Shown here: positions 5,122-5,178 of the stretch, in pieces
Numbering within the stretch: position 1 is the first letter of the stretch
How the letters are laid out: every line of letters begins with the position of its first letter
From: an uncultured Verrucomicrobiota bacterium
Lineage (GTDB): Bacteria; Verrucomicrobiota; Kiritimatiellia; RFP12; UBA1067
Length of the DNA stretch: 5,178 nucleotides
Direction: 5' to 3'
Assembly: GCA_945613785.1 (NCBI GenBank)
Contig: CALZAJ010000124.1
Coordinates: 1 to 5,178 of the forward strand
Notes under the pieces: model-generated
What the model was told of the DNA's origin: nothing
The model's database searches: none
Seen by the model: only the letters and a program-made list of their open reading frames with translations
Translations under genes and position numbers: made by a program

Positions 5122-5178
5122 TCATTTCTGCAGACGCTGCAGGAAGGACGTCGCCTGACCCGCAGCCGAGCCGGAGGG
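5122..5178 (-). CDS. C-terminal end of an unidentified gene
   Basis: The minus strand from 5178 is open for 18 codons and ends in TGA (5124-5122). The visible tail is PSGSAAGQATSFLQRLQK, with an Ala/Gly-rich stretch followed by a short amphipathic helix. Such an ending would suit a helical-repeat (for example TPR) protein, which often accompany ExbB/ExbD clusters, but 18 residues do not identify a family. The other two minus-strand frames are also open for part of this stretch. This frame was preferred because it ends just before the promoter-like sequence of the ExbB-like gene. The gene starts beyond the right edge. Confidence 0.4.
   Translation of the reverse strand, partial: PSGSAAGQATSFLQRLQK

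Noticed and set aside
5131..5145. CTGCAG-ACG-CTGCAG hairpin near the right edge as a terminator
   Set aside because: The 6-bp stem with 3-nt loop lies inside the coding tail (LQRLQ) of the upstream gene and is not followed by a T run on the minus strand. Two palindromic CTGCAG copies form this by chance.

Overview
The window carries bacterial genes that are all on the minus strand, so transcription runs from high to low coordinates. It looks moderately GC-rich, with dense coding and short gaps. The gene set is a MotA/TolQ/ExbB-type proton channel subunit, two ExbD/TolR subunits, a short TonB/TolA-like protein, a large membrane-anchored DUF4159 protein and an HD-domain hydrolase. This combination points to a Gram-negative bacterium with an outer membrane. 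The style of the cluster suggests the PVC superphylum (Verrucomicrobiota, Kiritimatiellota, Lentisphaerae and relatives), but that placement is an inference from gene content and no marker gene proves it.

Layout in transcription order: (1) 5178-5122, the last 18 codons of an unidentified gene. (2) 5121-5058, a short intergenic stretch with a perfect TATAAT preceded by TG (extended -10) and a good ribosome binding site. (3) 5057-484, a compact six-gene unit: ExbB/TolQ-like (5057-4425), ExbD-like 1 (4393-3965), ExbD-like 2 (3963-3568), TonB/TolA-like short protein (3525-3052), DUF4159 membrane protein (3041-1272) and HD hydrolase (1275-484). Gaps are 31, 1, 42 and 10 nt, followed by a 4-nt start/stop overlap. 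(4) 418-179, a separately promoted gene for a 79-residue exported protein that looks like the first and last strands of an outer-membrane beta-barrel with the middle missing, followed by a hairpin terminator. (5) 88-1, the first 29 codons of a probable sodium:solute symporter that runs off the window.

How the genes may work together: the ExbB-like and ExbD-like proteins should form an inner-membrane motor driven by proton flow. The TonB/TolA-like protein keeps the SxxxH motif in its single membrane helix, which in TonB and TolA couples to such motors, but it has no C-terminal receptor-binding domain. It is followed directly by a five-helix membrane protein whose DUF4159 domain is predicted to face the periplasm. 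The simplest reading is a dedicated energised envelope machine in which the short protein transmits force to DUF4159 or to an unknown partner. The HD hydrolase is translationally coupled to DUF4159 but its link to the machine is unknown. This is the part of the window most worth pursuing. No RNA genes, insertion sequences, CRISPR arrays or attachment sites were seen, and no gene-free stretch exceeds 300 bases.
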